From Mariprofundus erugo (GTDB lineage: Bacteria; Pseudomonadota; Zetaproteobacteria; Mariprofundales; Mariprofundaceae), in assembly GCF_005818865.1 (NCBI RefSeq), contig NZ_VBRY01000015.1, forward strand, positions 1 through 38,064: a stretch of DNA of 38,064 nucleotides, in the 5' to 3' direction. The notes under the pieces are model-generated. The model worked only from the letters and a program-made list of their open reading frames with translations. It ran no database searches and had not been told where the DNA came from. The first letter of the stretch is position 1, and the number at the start of each line of letters is the position of its first letter. Of this stretch, positions 26,109 through 34,215 are shown piece after piece. The translations under genes were made by a program, and so were the position numbers.

Positions 26109-26711
26109 ATGAAAACATTCTCCCAATGGCGACCACACCCCTGGCACGGGTTGACCTCTGGAGCCGAACCGCCCCGGCGGGTTCATGCCTATATCGAGAT
26201 CAGCCCGTTTGATATGGTGAAGTTCGAAGTCGATAAGCAGTCCGGTTATCTGCGTGTGGACCGCTCGGTCCGTTCATCTTCCCAGCACCCCGCCTTGTAC
26301 GGTTTTATCCCGAGGACACTGTGTGCGAACCGGGTCTGTGCCCTGATGGATGATGCCACTGTGGGTGATGGCGATCCGCTGGATATCTGTGTGATCAGTG
26401 AGCGCCCCATTTCGCGCGTCGAAATTCTGGTCAATGCCCGTGTGGTCGGCGGCTTGCCGATGTGCGACCATGGTGAGGCGGATGACAAGATTATTGCGGT
26501 CATTGAAGATGACCCGTTGTGGTCGAAGGTGGAGGATATTTCCGAGTTGCCACCAGCACTGATTGATCGTCTGATGCACTATTTCCTTACCTATAAGCTG
26601 GTTCCGAATAAGCCCAGCAATGTGACGATTGGAAAACCTTATGGCTTTGAGCATGCAACAAAGGTGATCGAGGCCGCCATGGCTGACTATGCTGATGAGT
26701 ATACGGCGTAA
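26109..26711 (+). CDS. Family I inorganic pyrophosphatase, divergent, first copy
   Basis: Soluble pyrophosphatases split diphosphate to phosphate and pull biosynthesis forward. This 200-residue copy has [15 protein letters not shown], the metal-binding [10 protein letters not shown] (equivalent to E. coli Asp65, Asp67 and Asp70), [20 protein letters not shown] (Asp97, Asp102 and Lys104 equivalents) and the late TYK. The usual YPxNYG is changed to HPALYG, so the tyrosine equivalent to Tyr51 is missing. No ribosome-binding site precedes the ATG. It is 135/200 identical by hand count to the next gene, so the two arose by tandem duplication. Confidence 0.88.
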   Translation: MKTFSQWRPHPWHGLTSGAEPPRRVHAYIEISPFDMVKFEVDKQSGYLRVDRSVRSSSQHPALYGFIPRTLCANRVCALMDDATVGDGDPLDICVISERPISRVEILVNARVVGGLPMCDHGEADDKIIAVIEDDPLWSKVEDISELPPALIDRLMHYFLTYKLVPNKPSNVTIGKPYGFEHATKVIEAAMADYADEYTA

Positions 26712-26750
26712 CGCCAGTCTTCTGTCCGGCTGACGGGATCACGCCGGCTC

Positions 26751-26779
26751 TTGTTCTGTCCGTGCTGATTGGCTATAAA
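26751..26779 (+). promoter_or_regulatory. Predicted promoter for the second pyrophosphatase, giving an almost leaderless mRNA
   Basis: TTGTTC (26751-26756), a 17-bp spacer and TATAAA (26774-26779) place the expected start at about 26786, immediately before the ATG at 26787. No ribosome-binding site is present in between. Confidence 0.5.
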
Positions 26780-26786
26780 TCTAGCC

Positions 26787-27422
26787 ATGAAAGCATTCTC
26801 TGAATGGCGTCCGCACCCCTGGCATGGCATTGATCCCGGCCATGAGTTGCCCCGGCTGGTTTGTGCCTATATCGAGATTGGCCCGTTTGATACGGTGAAA
26901 TTTGAAGTGGAGAAGGATTCCGGCTATCTGCTGGTTGATCGCTCTATTCGCTCCTCCTCCCTTTGCCCTGCACTCTATGGCTTTATTCCCCGCACCTATT
27001 GTGGTCAGAGGACAGCCCGTCTGATGGATGGTGCCAGTTATGGTGATGGCGACCCGCTTGATATCTGTGTCATCACCGAACGTCCGATTTCCAGAGTGGA
27101 TATATTGCTTACCGCTCGCGTCGTCGGTGGCTTTTCGCTGCTGGATCGGGGCAGGGCGGATGATAAAATTATAGCCATCATCGAGGATGATCCTCTCTGG
27201 TCCGGTGTGCGGGAGCTGGCCGAGCTGCCGCATGCGCTGATTGACCGGCTGATGCACTATTTCCTTGCCTACAAGATGGAGCCTGGCAAACGCAGTGATG
27301 TGATCATTGGCCCGGTGTATGGCTATGACCATGCCAAAGAGGTGGTGATGGCAGCGCGGGCTGATTATGAAGAGACGTTTGCCGGAAGCCGGGAAAATGT
27401 GGAGCTGCCTTTGTGCAAATAG
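26787..27422 (+). CDS. Family I inorganic pyrophosphatase, divergent, second copy
   Basis: Paralogue of the preceding gene, 211 residues; the last 11 residues have no counterpart in the first copy. I start at ATG 26787, where the two copies align ([14 protein letters not shown] against [14 protein letters not shown]). The metal-binding [10 protein letters not shown] is kept, and Asp and Lys of DRGRADDKI remain, but the conserved Glu of DxGEADDK is Arg here and the YPxNYG motif is CPALYG. Catalysis is likely but altered kinetics or regulation are possible. It has its own predicted promoter. Confidence 0.86.
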   Translation: MKAFSEWRPHPWHGIDPGHELPRLVCAYIEIGPFDTVKFEVEKDSGYLLVDRSIRSSSLCPALYGFIPRTYCGQRTARLMDGASYGDGDPLDICVITERPISRVDILLTARVVGGFSLLDRGRADDKIIAIIEDDPLWSGVRELAELPHALIDRLMHYFLAYKMEPGKRSDVIIGPVYGYDHAKEVVMAARADYEETFAGSRENVELPLCK

Positions 27423-27607
27423 TTGCCGTTACGGATCATCGTGACGGTGCAATCATGATGCGACAGGCGTAATCCGGGCCCTGCATGCCGCTCTCCTGAT
27501 CACTGTTCGGGTAAGAGCGCGCTGAATCCGCCCCTCCCTTGCCTGCCGGGCTTATGATGCAGGGAGGCATCCACGGTTTGATCGCATATGTCGCCATTGT
27601 GCTGACA
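27423..27607. other. Spacer before the first kinase gene
   Basis: I see no gene here. It contains one imperfect inverted repeat, CCTCCCTTGC with GCAGGGAGG, at about 27533-27565, which could terminate or process the pyrophosphatase transcript, but no T tract follows. Confidence 0.4.
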
Positions 27608-27636
27608 TTGCCGCATGTCATTTCTCCATCTATATT
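27608..27636 (+). promoter_or_regulatory. Predicted promoter of the first sensor kinase, at the start codon
   Basis: TTGCCG (27608-27613), a 17-bp spacer and TATATT (27631-27636) predict a start at about 27643, which is the A of the ATG. No ribosome-binding site precedes it, so a leaderless mRNA is predicted. Confidence 0.45.
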
Positions 27637-27642
27637 GGCAAA

Positions 27643-29862
27643 ATGGCAAAGGACGGATGTAGTAGCGCAGAGACTCCTGCACTTGATGTGCTGCTGCATA
27701 AGCAGCTGTCGTCGTGGAATATTGCGGTCACGGCATTTGTCATGATGTTGCTGGCCTCGGCGGTGATTGCGCTGATGGCATTTACGTTATACAAAAAGGA
27801 ATCTTCAACGCTGCTGGGGCAGATGCGCTCGGAAGCTGCTCTTGAAGTGCAGGGCCAGAAGCAGACGATAGAGCATGAGTTGCGGCAGGTCATTCATGCC
27901 TTGCTGTTTTTTAATCGGCAGGCCGATCTTCATGATGTTTTCAGTTCAGCTGCCGGCAAGGAGCAGATCACCGAGGATCTGCGTTCGTTTATGCTCAGCA
28001 GTACCGTGTATGATCAGGCCAGAATACTCGATCGGCAAGGCCGCGAGCTGATCCGTATCAATTATCATGGCGGTGCACCGGTCGTCGTTTCCGGCAGTCA
28101 GCTGCAGGACAAGTCCGATCGCTATTATTTCAAGGCCATGCAGCGATTGTCCCGTCATGATATCTATATATCTGCGCTGGATCTTAACGTCGAACATGGC
28201 GCTGTTGAGCAGCCGTTCAAGCCAACCTTGCGAGTAGGTATGGCGGTGTATCAGGGCGATGAAAACAGACCTGCCGGCTATATTATTATGAACTACCTGG
28301 CTGCCGGCATGCTCGATCGCTTCCGGGACTCAGGGCTGCTGGTGCAGGGGGACCTGCTGCTGGTGAACCGGGATGGTTACCCGCTTTCGGCCCCCGCCCA
28401 TGAACAGGAGTGGGGCTTTATGTTTCCCTCATCTTCTTCATTGAGCATGGCCAGCCGTGACCCTGCGCTCTGGCAGCAGATCATGCGACTGGATTCAGGC
28501 ACGCTCAGGCATAAGAATGATGACTATATCCTGCAGACGATCTCGCCCTATCAGGTGGCGGCCGAAATTCCCGCCCTGCATGGCACGCCGGTCTCTTCCG
28601 GGCAGTCAGATGCGCTCACATGGAAGGTGCTGATTCATTTGACACCGGCACATTTGCAGGCAGCCATGGCCGGATATCGGGGGGCGCTTTTCTCCTGGTT
28701 GGCGGCGTCCATGTTACTGGTGATTGTGCTGGCCATCCCTGTTGCCTGGTTGATTGAGCGGCGCCGGGTGTGCCGGGGCTACATCGCCCTGTTGTCTCAG
28801 GCCGTCGAGCATGCGGGTGAATCGATGATGGTGACCGATCTCAGTGGACGGATCGAATACGTGAACCCGGCGTTTACCAGTCTCACCGGCTATACGTTCG
28901 ATGAATCGATCGGCAGAAATCCCTCCGAACTGTTGAAAAGTACGGCTCAGGACAAGGCTTTTTACCGCCAGCTGTGGGAGACGATTTCTGCAGGGAAACA
29001 GTGGCGGGGTAAAATCGTCGATCGGCGCAAGGACGGTTCGCTGTTTCCCGCCCAGATGACCATTACACCGATTCGCGATACCGAAGGTTCGATTCGTCAC
29101 TTTATGGCGGTGCAGCAGGATTATACCGAGCATGAGCTGCTGCAGGAGCGGATCTCCAATGAGAATAAGATGAAGGTGATGGGGATTGCCGTAGGCGGTA
29201 TCGCGCATGAATTCAATAATATTCTGGCTGCGCTGACGGCAAATGTATATCTGCTTAAGCGCATCGAAAAGGATAACCCTGCAGCACTGGCAAAACTGAA
29301 TGCGATGGATCGTCTGGATGAACAGGCTGCCGGAATGGTGCGGCAGATGCTGGCTTATGTCGGCCGTGCCGAGGTTCATCTGACGCGGCGGAATGTAACG
29401 CCGTTTTTCAGAATGGCGATGCAGGCGTGCCAGCGCAGTGTGCCCGAGCATATCGTATTGAACAGTCATGTTGCTGATGTGGAAATGATGGTGGATGCGG
29501 ACGAGCTGCAGCTGCAAAAAGTGATGGATCACCTGATCTCCAATGCGGTGGATGCAGTGGAGGGGATCAGGGGGGCTGAAATTTCGCTGCGGCTTGAGCG
29601 GCTGGAGGAGGCGTTCGGGGATACGGGCGATATGCAGCCGTGGCTGGTCTTCCGGGTCCAGGATAACGGGATGGGGATTGCTGCCGAGCATCAGCAGCTT
29701 CTCTTCGAGCCCTTTTTTACCACCAAGGAGGTTGGCAGGGGCACAGGCCTGGGGCTTTCCACGGTGCACGGCATTATTGAAAAGCATCATGGCTTTGTCC
29801 GGGTCGATAGTGAGCCGGGGAAGGGGAGTTGCTTCAGTGTGTACTTGCCGATTGCGCTTTAG
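27643..29862 (+). CDS. Membrane sensor histidine kinase (double-Cache-like, PAS, HK4-type transmitter)
   Basis: Two-component sensor of 739 residues. A membrane helix at about 24-47 and another at about 347-370 enclose a roughly 300-residue periplasmic sensor with the look of a double Cache domain (QARILDRQGRELIRINY, SDRYYFKAM, GYIIMNYLAAG). A PAS domain spans about 385-500. The transmitter has His522 in GGIAHEFNNILAA, the N box SNAVDAVEG, the G1 box DNGMGI, the F box FEPFFTTK and the G2 box GTGLGLS. It has no receiver domain and no adjacent response regulator, so its partner is elsewhere. Its PAS and transmitter resemble those of the next kinase. Confidence 0.9.
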   Translation: MAKDGCSSAETPALDVLLHKQLSSWNIAVTAFVMMLLASAVIALMAFTLYKKESSTLLGQMRSEAALEVQGQKQTIEHELRQVIHALLFFNRQADLHDVFSSAAGKEQITEDLRSFMLSSTVYDQARILDRQGRELIRINYHGGAPVVVSGSQLQDKSDRYYFKAMQRLSRHDIYISALDLNVEHGAVEQPFKPTLRVGMAVYQGDENRPAGYIIMNYLAAGMLDRFRDSGLLVQGDLLLVNRDGYPLSAPAHEQEWGFMFPSSSSLSMASRDPALWQQIMRLDSGTLRHKNDDYILQTISPYQVAAEIPALHGTPVSSGQSDALTWKVLIHLTPAHLQAAMAGYRGALFSWLAASMLLVIVLAIPVAWLIERRRVCRGYIALLSQAVEHAGESMMVTDLSGRIEYVNPAFTSLTGYTFDESIGRNPSELLKSTAQDKAFYRQLWETISAGKQWRGKIVDRRKDGSLFPAQMTITPIRDTEGSIRHFMAVQQDYTEHELLQERISNENKMKVMGIAVGGIAHEFNNILAALTANVYLLKRIEKDNPAALAKLNAMDRLDEQAAGMVRQMLAYVGRAEVHLTRRNVTPFFRMAMQACQRSVPEHIVLNSHVADVEMMVDADELQLQKVMDHLISNAVDAVEGIRGAEISLRLERLEEAFGDTGDMQPWLVFRVQDNGMGIAAEHQQLLFEPFFTTKEVGRGTGLGLSTVHGIIEKHHGFVRVDSEPGKGSCFSVYLPIAL

Positions 29863-29938
29863 CCATGGGGTGGCTGATGCCCCGTCTGCGATCATCAGTG
29901 CGTCAGCGGGAAGGTCGTCTGGCGGATGTTTGTTCATC

Positions 29939-29977
29939 AGGCACAGATGCCCTGTTTGATCGGGCATCTGTGCCTTT
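29939..29977 (+). terminator. Strong hairpin between the two kinase genes, terminator-like
   Basis: AGGCACAGATGCCC (29939-29952) and GGGCATCTGTGCCT (29962-29975) form a perfect 14-bp stem around a 9-nt loop. Only TTTG-type sequence follows, so it is a poor classic terminator; it may instead separate the transcripts by processing. Confidence 0.6.
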
Positions 29978-30058
29978 GTACAATCATTTTGCGACCGGGG
30001 CCGCAGGCAAGGTTCGATTCAGGCTTTGTGGTGGCATCAGTCATGCTGCTGTTTGCAT

Positions 30059-33000
30059 ATGATGGCTGATCCGAGGTTGCCGCCAGCAGCGAAAAAGCTG
30101 TCGCTCCTGCATTTTAAGGTGCTGCTGGAGTGGCATGTCTGGCGAGTCCCGCTATTGCTTGCCGTGATTCTCATTGCAGCCAGCTTTTATAATTACCTGT
30201 TGTTTCATACACTGGCGGAGCTTTTTACGATCGTTGTTGCCGTCGTGATGTTTGTCGTGGCGGCATACAGCTGCAAACACACACATGACAACTTTATCAT
30301 GTACCTGTCTACCGGTTACTTCTGGGTGGCTGCGATGGATTTGATCCACACCCTGCTGTACAAGGGAATGGCCATTTACCCGGTTGATGTGGCCAATAAC
30401 TCAACACAGTTCTGGATCGCCAGCCGCTACGCTGAGGCACTGTTATTATTGTCAGCCCCGCTGTTATGTAATCGCTGGCAGAATAATGGTGCCAAATTCG
30501 CGCTGTTCGGTGCGATAGCCGCTTCTTTCTATGCGCTGATCATGAGTGGATATTTCCCGGATGCCTATATCGAAGGAGAGGGGCTGACCCGTTTCAAGAT
30601 TATCAGCGAATATATCATCTGTGTGATGCTCGCGCTGGCGCTGCTCAATATCTATTATCATCAGGAGTATCTGAAGACCGGCGTGCTGCCTTACCTGCTG
30701 CTCTCCATTGTGCTGACGATTGCTGCCGAGCTTGCCTTTACGAATTACGTCAGTGTTTATAGTGAGATGAATATTCTGGGTCATCTCCTCAGGTTGTTTT
30801 CCTTCTGGCTGATTCTCCATTCGATTGTGAGAAGCAGCCTGCATGAGCCATATGAGGCACTCGACAGTTCACGCGCATTGTTGCAGGGGTTGCGGGATGG
30901 CATTCCCGATCTGATTTTTTATAAGGACAACGAGGGCGTCTATGTCGGCTGCAACCAGGCCTTCTGCGACTTTGTCGGCAAGCATGAAGAGGCCGATGTC
31001 ATCGGCAGAACGGACTTCGATCTGTTTGATCGGGAGCTGGCGCAGTTTTTTCGCCAAAATGACCGGGAGATGCTTACCAGTGGTGAGGCCAGACAGAACG
31101 ATGAGTGGGTGAGCTACCCCGATGGTAGCCGGCATTTGCTGGATACGTTGAAAACTCCGTTTCTTGATCGGGCGGGGCGAGCCATTGGCCTGATCGGTAT
31201 CAGTCGTGATATTACCGAGAAAGTACGGGCGCAGCGGATGCTGGAGCAGGAGCGATTGCAGGCGCAGAGGTACCTGGATATTGCCGCTGTGATGCTGGTC
31301 GCCCTTGATAATGCCGGAAAAATTACCCTGATGAATAAAAAAGGCTGCCAGCTTCTCGGCTATCAGGAGGAGGAGGTGATCGGTCGCGACTGGTTTGAAC
31401 TCTGTATGCCGGATGATACTCGGGAAAAAGAGCGTTTGAGTTATTTGCAGTTGATGCACGGAAAGGGGGCGGCGGTCGACTATGATGAGGCGCCTGTTGT
31501 GACCAAGGATGGCCGGCAGAAGCTGATTGCCTTTCATCAGACTCTGCTCAGTGACTCATCTTCCGGGATTGCCGGCATGTTGTTTTCCGGTGAAGACATG
31601 ACAGCGCGAAAGAATACGGAAGGGCGGTTGCGGAAGCTGTCACGGGCGATTGAGCAGGCCGGCGAGGCGATGGTCATTACCGATAGCCATGGGACGATTG
31701 AATATATCAATCCGGCCTTTACGCGGGTGACCGGCTACCTTCCGGATGACGTGATCGGGAAAAATCCAAGGTTGTTGAAAAGCGGTCGTCAGGATGACTC
31801 GTTTTATCAGCGTATGTGGACGCAGCTGAGCCATGGTGAAGTATGGCAGGGCAAACTGATTGACAGAAAAAAGGATGGCAGCCTCTATCCCGCCATGCTG
31901 ACGATTTCGCCTATGGTGGATGATACGGGCGCTATTACCCATTACATCGGTATTCAGCAGGATCTGACCGAGTATGAGCGTCTGCAGGAGCAATTCCATC
32001 ACTCTCAGAAAATGGAGGCGGTCGGCACCCTGATCGGTGGTATCGCCCATGATTTCAATAATACGCTCGCCGGTATCACCGGTAATCTCTACCTGGCAAA
32101 AAAAGCCGCCGGGTCACTGCCTGATGTGGTCGCCCGGCTGACCAGCGTGGAGGCTTTCGCTTTCCGTGCGTCGAAGATGATTCACCAGTTACTCACCTTT
32201 TCCCGCAAGGGCGAAGTGGAGATGAATCCGATAGCCATCACCCCGTTTCTTAAGGAGGTGATCAAGTTGCAGCAGGTCGCGGTACCGGAGAATATCCGGC
32301 TGACGTACCAGATTGATGAGATCACTCAAAGCATGAGCGGCGATATCAACCTGTTACAGCAGGTGTTGATCAATATTATCAATAACGCCCGCGACGCTGT
32401 TGAAGGCGTGGCGAACCCGGCTATTGTGATCGAGTTGAAGCAGTGCTCTGTCGATGCGCAGTTTTTGATTCGTCATCCGGAGGTGACCGCCGGCGAGCTG
32501 GCCTGTATCACGATCCGCGATAACGGGTATGGCATGTCTGCGGAGGTGGCGGCTCACATATTTGAGCCATTCTTTACGACAAAAGGCATAGGCAAGGGCA
32601 CGGGGCTCGGGCTTGCCATGGTATTTGGTGCGGTCCAGTCGCATGGTGGTGTGATCGAAGTGGATACGGAGCCGGAGCATGGAACGGCATTTCATGTGTA
32701 TCTGCCACTTGAGGCGGGCAAGAGCGTCGATACGGCGGTGGCTGATGAGCTGATTGTTGAGGGAAAGGGCGAGATGATTCTGCTGGCGGATGATGAGTCA
32801 ACCCTGTTGGCAACCGGGCGCCATGTGCTGGAAAGTCTTGGTTACAGGGTCTTGACCGCGACCGATGGCCTGCAGGCGGTTGATCTTTATATGGCCCGGC
32901 AGGCGGATATTGATCTGCTGATTCTGGATGTTGTCATGCCGAACCTCGGCGGTGTGGAGGCGTTTCAGAAGATTCGCCGGCACAGGCCTGATGTAAAAGT

Positions 33001-33160
33001 GCTTTTTGCTACAGGCTATGACAAGAGCAAGGCATTGACCGAGAACGGTCATGTCCACCCCGATATGGTAATCAGCAAGCCCTATTCGATTGCCAGACTG
33101 AGCCGGATGATTCGCTCCCTGCTTGACGGTGACTCCGCGCGTAACTCATCTGCGTCATGA
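30059..33160 (+). CDS. Hybrid sensor histidine kinase (MASE3-like, three PAS, receiver)
   Basis: Hybrid sensor of 1033 residues from ATG 30059 (the next codon is also ATG; no clear ribosome-binding site). Residues about 25-265 hold seven or eight membrane segments with NFIMYLSTGYFWVAAMDLIHTLLYKGM, characteristic of a MASE3-like sensor. PAS domains span about 270-390, 400-515 and 522-640. His664 lies in GGIAHDFNNTLAG, then NNARDAVEG, DNGYGM, FEPFFTTK and GTGLGLA. The receiver (about 900-1015) has the acidic pair in LLADDES, the phospho-acceptor Asp957 in LILDVVMPNLGG and the Lys of SKPY. No DNA-binding output is present, so the receiver probably tunes the kinase or feeds a phosphorelay. Confidence 0.9.
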   Translation: MMADPRLPPAAKKLSLLHFKVLLEWHVWRVPLLLAVILIAASFYNYLLFHTLAELFTIVVAVVMFVVAAYSCKHTHDNFIMYLSTGYFWVAAMDLIHTLLYKGMAIYPVDVANNSTQFWIASRYAEALLLLSAPLLCNRWQNNGAKFALFGAIAASFYALIMSGYFPDAYIEGEGLTRFKIISEYIICVMLALALLNIYYHQEYLKTGVLPYLLLSIVLTIAAELAFTNYVSVYSEMNILGHLLRLFSFWLILHSIVRSSLHEPYEALDSSRALLQGLRDGIPDLIFYKDNEGVYVGCNQAFCDFVGKHEEADVIGRTDFDLFDRELAQFFRQNDREMLTSGEARQNDEWVSYPDGSRHLLDTLKTPFLDRAGRAIGLIGISRDITEKVRAQRMLEQERLQAQRYLDIAAVMLVALDNAGKITLMNKKGCQLLGYQEEEVIGRDWFELCMPDDTREKERLSYLQLMHGKGAAVDYDEAPVVTKDGRQKLIAFHQTLLSDSSSGIAGMLFSGEDMTARKNTEGRLRKLSRAIEQAGEAMVITDSHGTIEYINPAFTRVTGYLPDDVIGKNPRLLKSGRQDDSFYQRMWTQLSHGEVWQGKLIDRKKDGSLYPAMLTISPMVDDTGAITHYIGIQQDLTEYERLQEQFHHSQKMEAVGTLIGGIAHDFNNTLAGITGNLYLAKKAAGSLPDVVARLTSVEAFAFRASKMIHQLLTFSRKGEVEMNPIAITPFLKEVIKLQQVAVPENIRLTYQIDEITQSMSGDINLLQQVLINIINNARDAVEGVANPAIVIELKQCSVDAQFLIRHPEVTAGELACITIRDNGYGMSAEVAAHIFEPFFTTKGIGKGTGLGLAMVFGAVQSHGGVIEVDTEPEHGTAFHVYLPLEAGKSVDTAVADELIVEGKGEMILLADDESTLLATGRHVLESLGYRVLTATDGLQAVDLYMARQADIDLLILDVVMPNLGGVEAFQKIRRHRPDVKVLFATGYDKSKALTENGHVHPDMVISKPYSIARLSRMIRSLLDGDSARNSSAS

Positions 33161-33183
33161 GCAAGCAGGGCATGATGCCGTTG

Positions 33184-34215
33184 TCACAGCCAGTCAAACG
33201 GGCGTTCAGTGGTGGTCAGCTCACTTCGATGACCTCCTCGCCAGATCAGCCAGCTGCGCGGCTGATCTGTAAGGGGAGGGTGAAGCTCAATATGTAGCTG
33301 AAATGCCGGAGAGGTGCCTGGTGCGCCACCGCCATAGGCCAGATCTCCGATGTCGATGGTCTGATCGTTGCTGGCCAGTACGACGGGAAAGCGGGCAAAC
33401 CATGCATAGAAGCGGGTGCCGGGCAATGTATCGATATCGGTGATGGTGTGCATGGCGGGCAGTTCCTGCCAGTGCAGGTGATCCTTGTCGGCAATGGCGG
33501 TGGAGAGAATGTTGCGAACCAGGGCCTGGCTGAACAGCGGGCTGGTGCCGGTAAAGGCCGGCTTCAGGTTGACTGCTGTGCGGGCATAGTGATCCGGATA
33601 GGTGACAATGATTTGCCAGTTAAAGGGGGAGAACGCCATCGGCAGTGCATGGTATGCGATGGCATCCGGATAAGCATGGCGGGCAATGGATATGGCTTGC
33701 TGCTGGTTATTCCAGGCCAGTCCCAGATAGCTGGCCATCATGGCCAGGCTTAGTGCACCAAGCTGTCGTTTGTGGCGAGTCCAGATAAATCCGGCCAGCA
33801 GGGGGAGCAGCATGCAGGAGGTAAACAGCGGGTCGATAATAAATACCAGGTCAAGGCTGGCGCGCCAGTCGGAGAGCGGAGCAAGTATCATCGTGCCGAA
33901 TGTGGTGATGATATCGAGCGAGATGTGCAGCAGCAGAGCCAGGCCGATCAGCCACGGCATGGCCGGATTCTGTTTGACCTGGCGTGTGCCCAGTGAATAG
34001 ACCAGCCTTCCCCACAGCGGCAGCATCAATAGCGAATGTGTCAGTCCCCGGTGGTGTTGCAGATAGAGAACATCGGAAAAAAATCGCAGTACGATATCGC
34101 TGTCCGGTGCCATGGTAAGAAGAACAAGAAACAGCGTCTGTTTGCGCGGGAGTGGTTTCGAAGGAAAGGCGCGAGCAAGTGCCGCCCCCGATATGGCATG
34201 GGTTAACGGGTCCAG
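33184..34215 (-). CDS. YdjM/YbcI-family membrane-bound metal-dependent hydrolase, CTG start
   Basis: Integral membrane protein of the LexA-regulated YdjM-type family (DUF457), whose true substrate is unknown. The family begins with Met-Asp-Pro-Leu-Thr-His; here the matching codon is CTG at 34215, 8 nt after AGGAG, so I predict CTG initiation and 343 residues. Upstream codons lie within anmK in another frame, and the next in-frame ATG is too late. Features are DPLTHAISGAALARAF, MAPDSDIVLRF, HHRGLTHSLLMLPLW with conserved histidines and HISLDIITTFGT, followed by about five membrane segments and a soluble C-terminal domain. Confidence 0.82.
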   Translation of the reverse strand: MDPLTHAISGAALARAFPSKPLPRKQTLFLVLLTMAPDSDIVLRFFSDVLYLQHHRGLTHSLLMLPLWGRLVYSLGTRQVKQNPAMPWLIGLALLLHISLDIITTFGTMILAPLSDWRASLDLVFIIDPLFTSCMLLPLLAGFIWTRHKRQLGALSLAMMASYLGLAWNNQQQAISIARHAYPDAIAYHALPMAFSPFNWQIIVTYPDHYARTAVNLKPAFTGTSPLFSQALVRNILSTAIADKDHLHWQELPAMHTITDIDTLPGTRFYAWFARFPVVLASNDQTIDIGDLAYGGGAPGTSPAFQLHIELHPPLTDQPRSWLIWRGGHRSELTTTERPFDWL

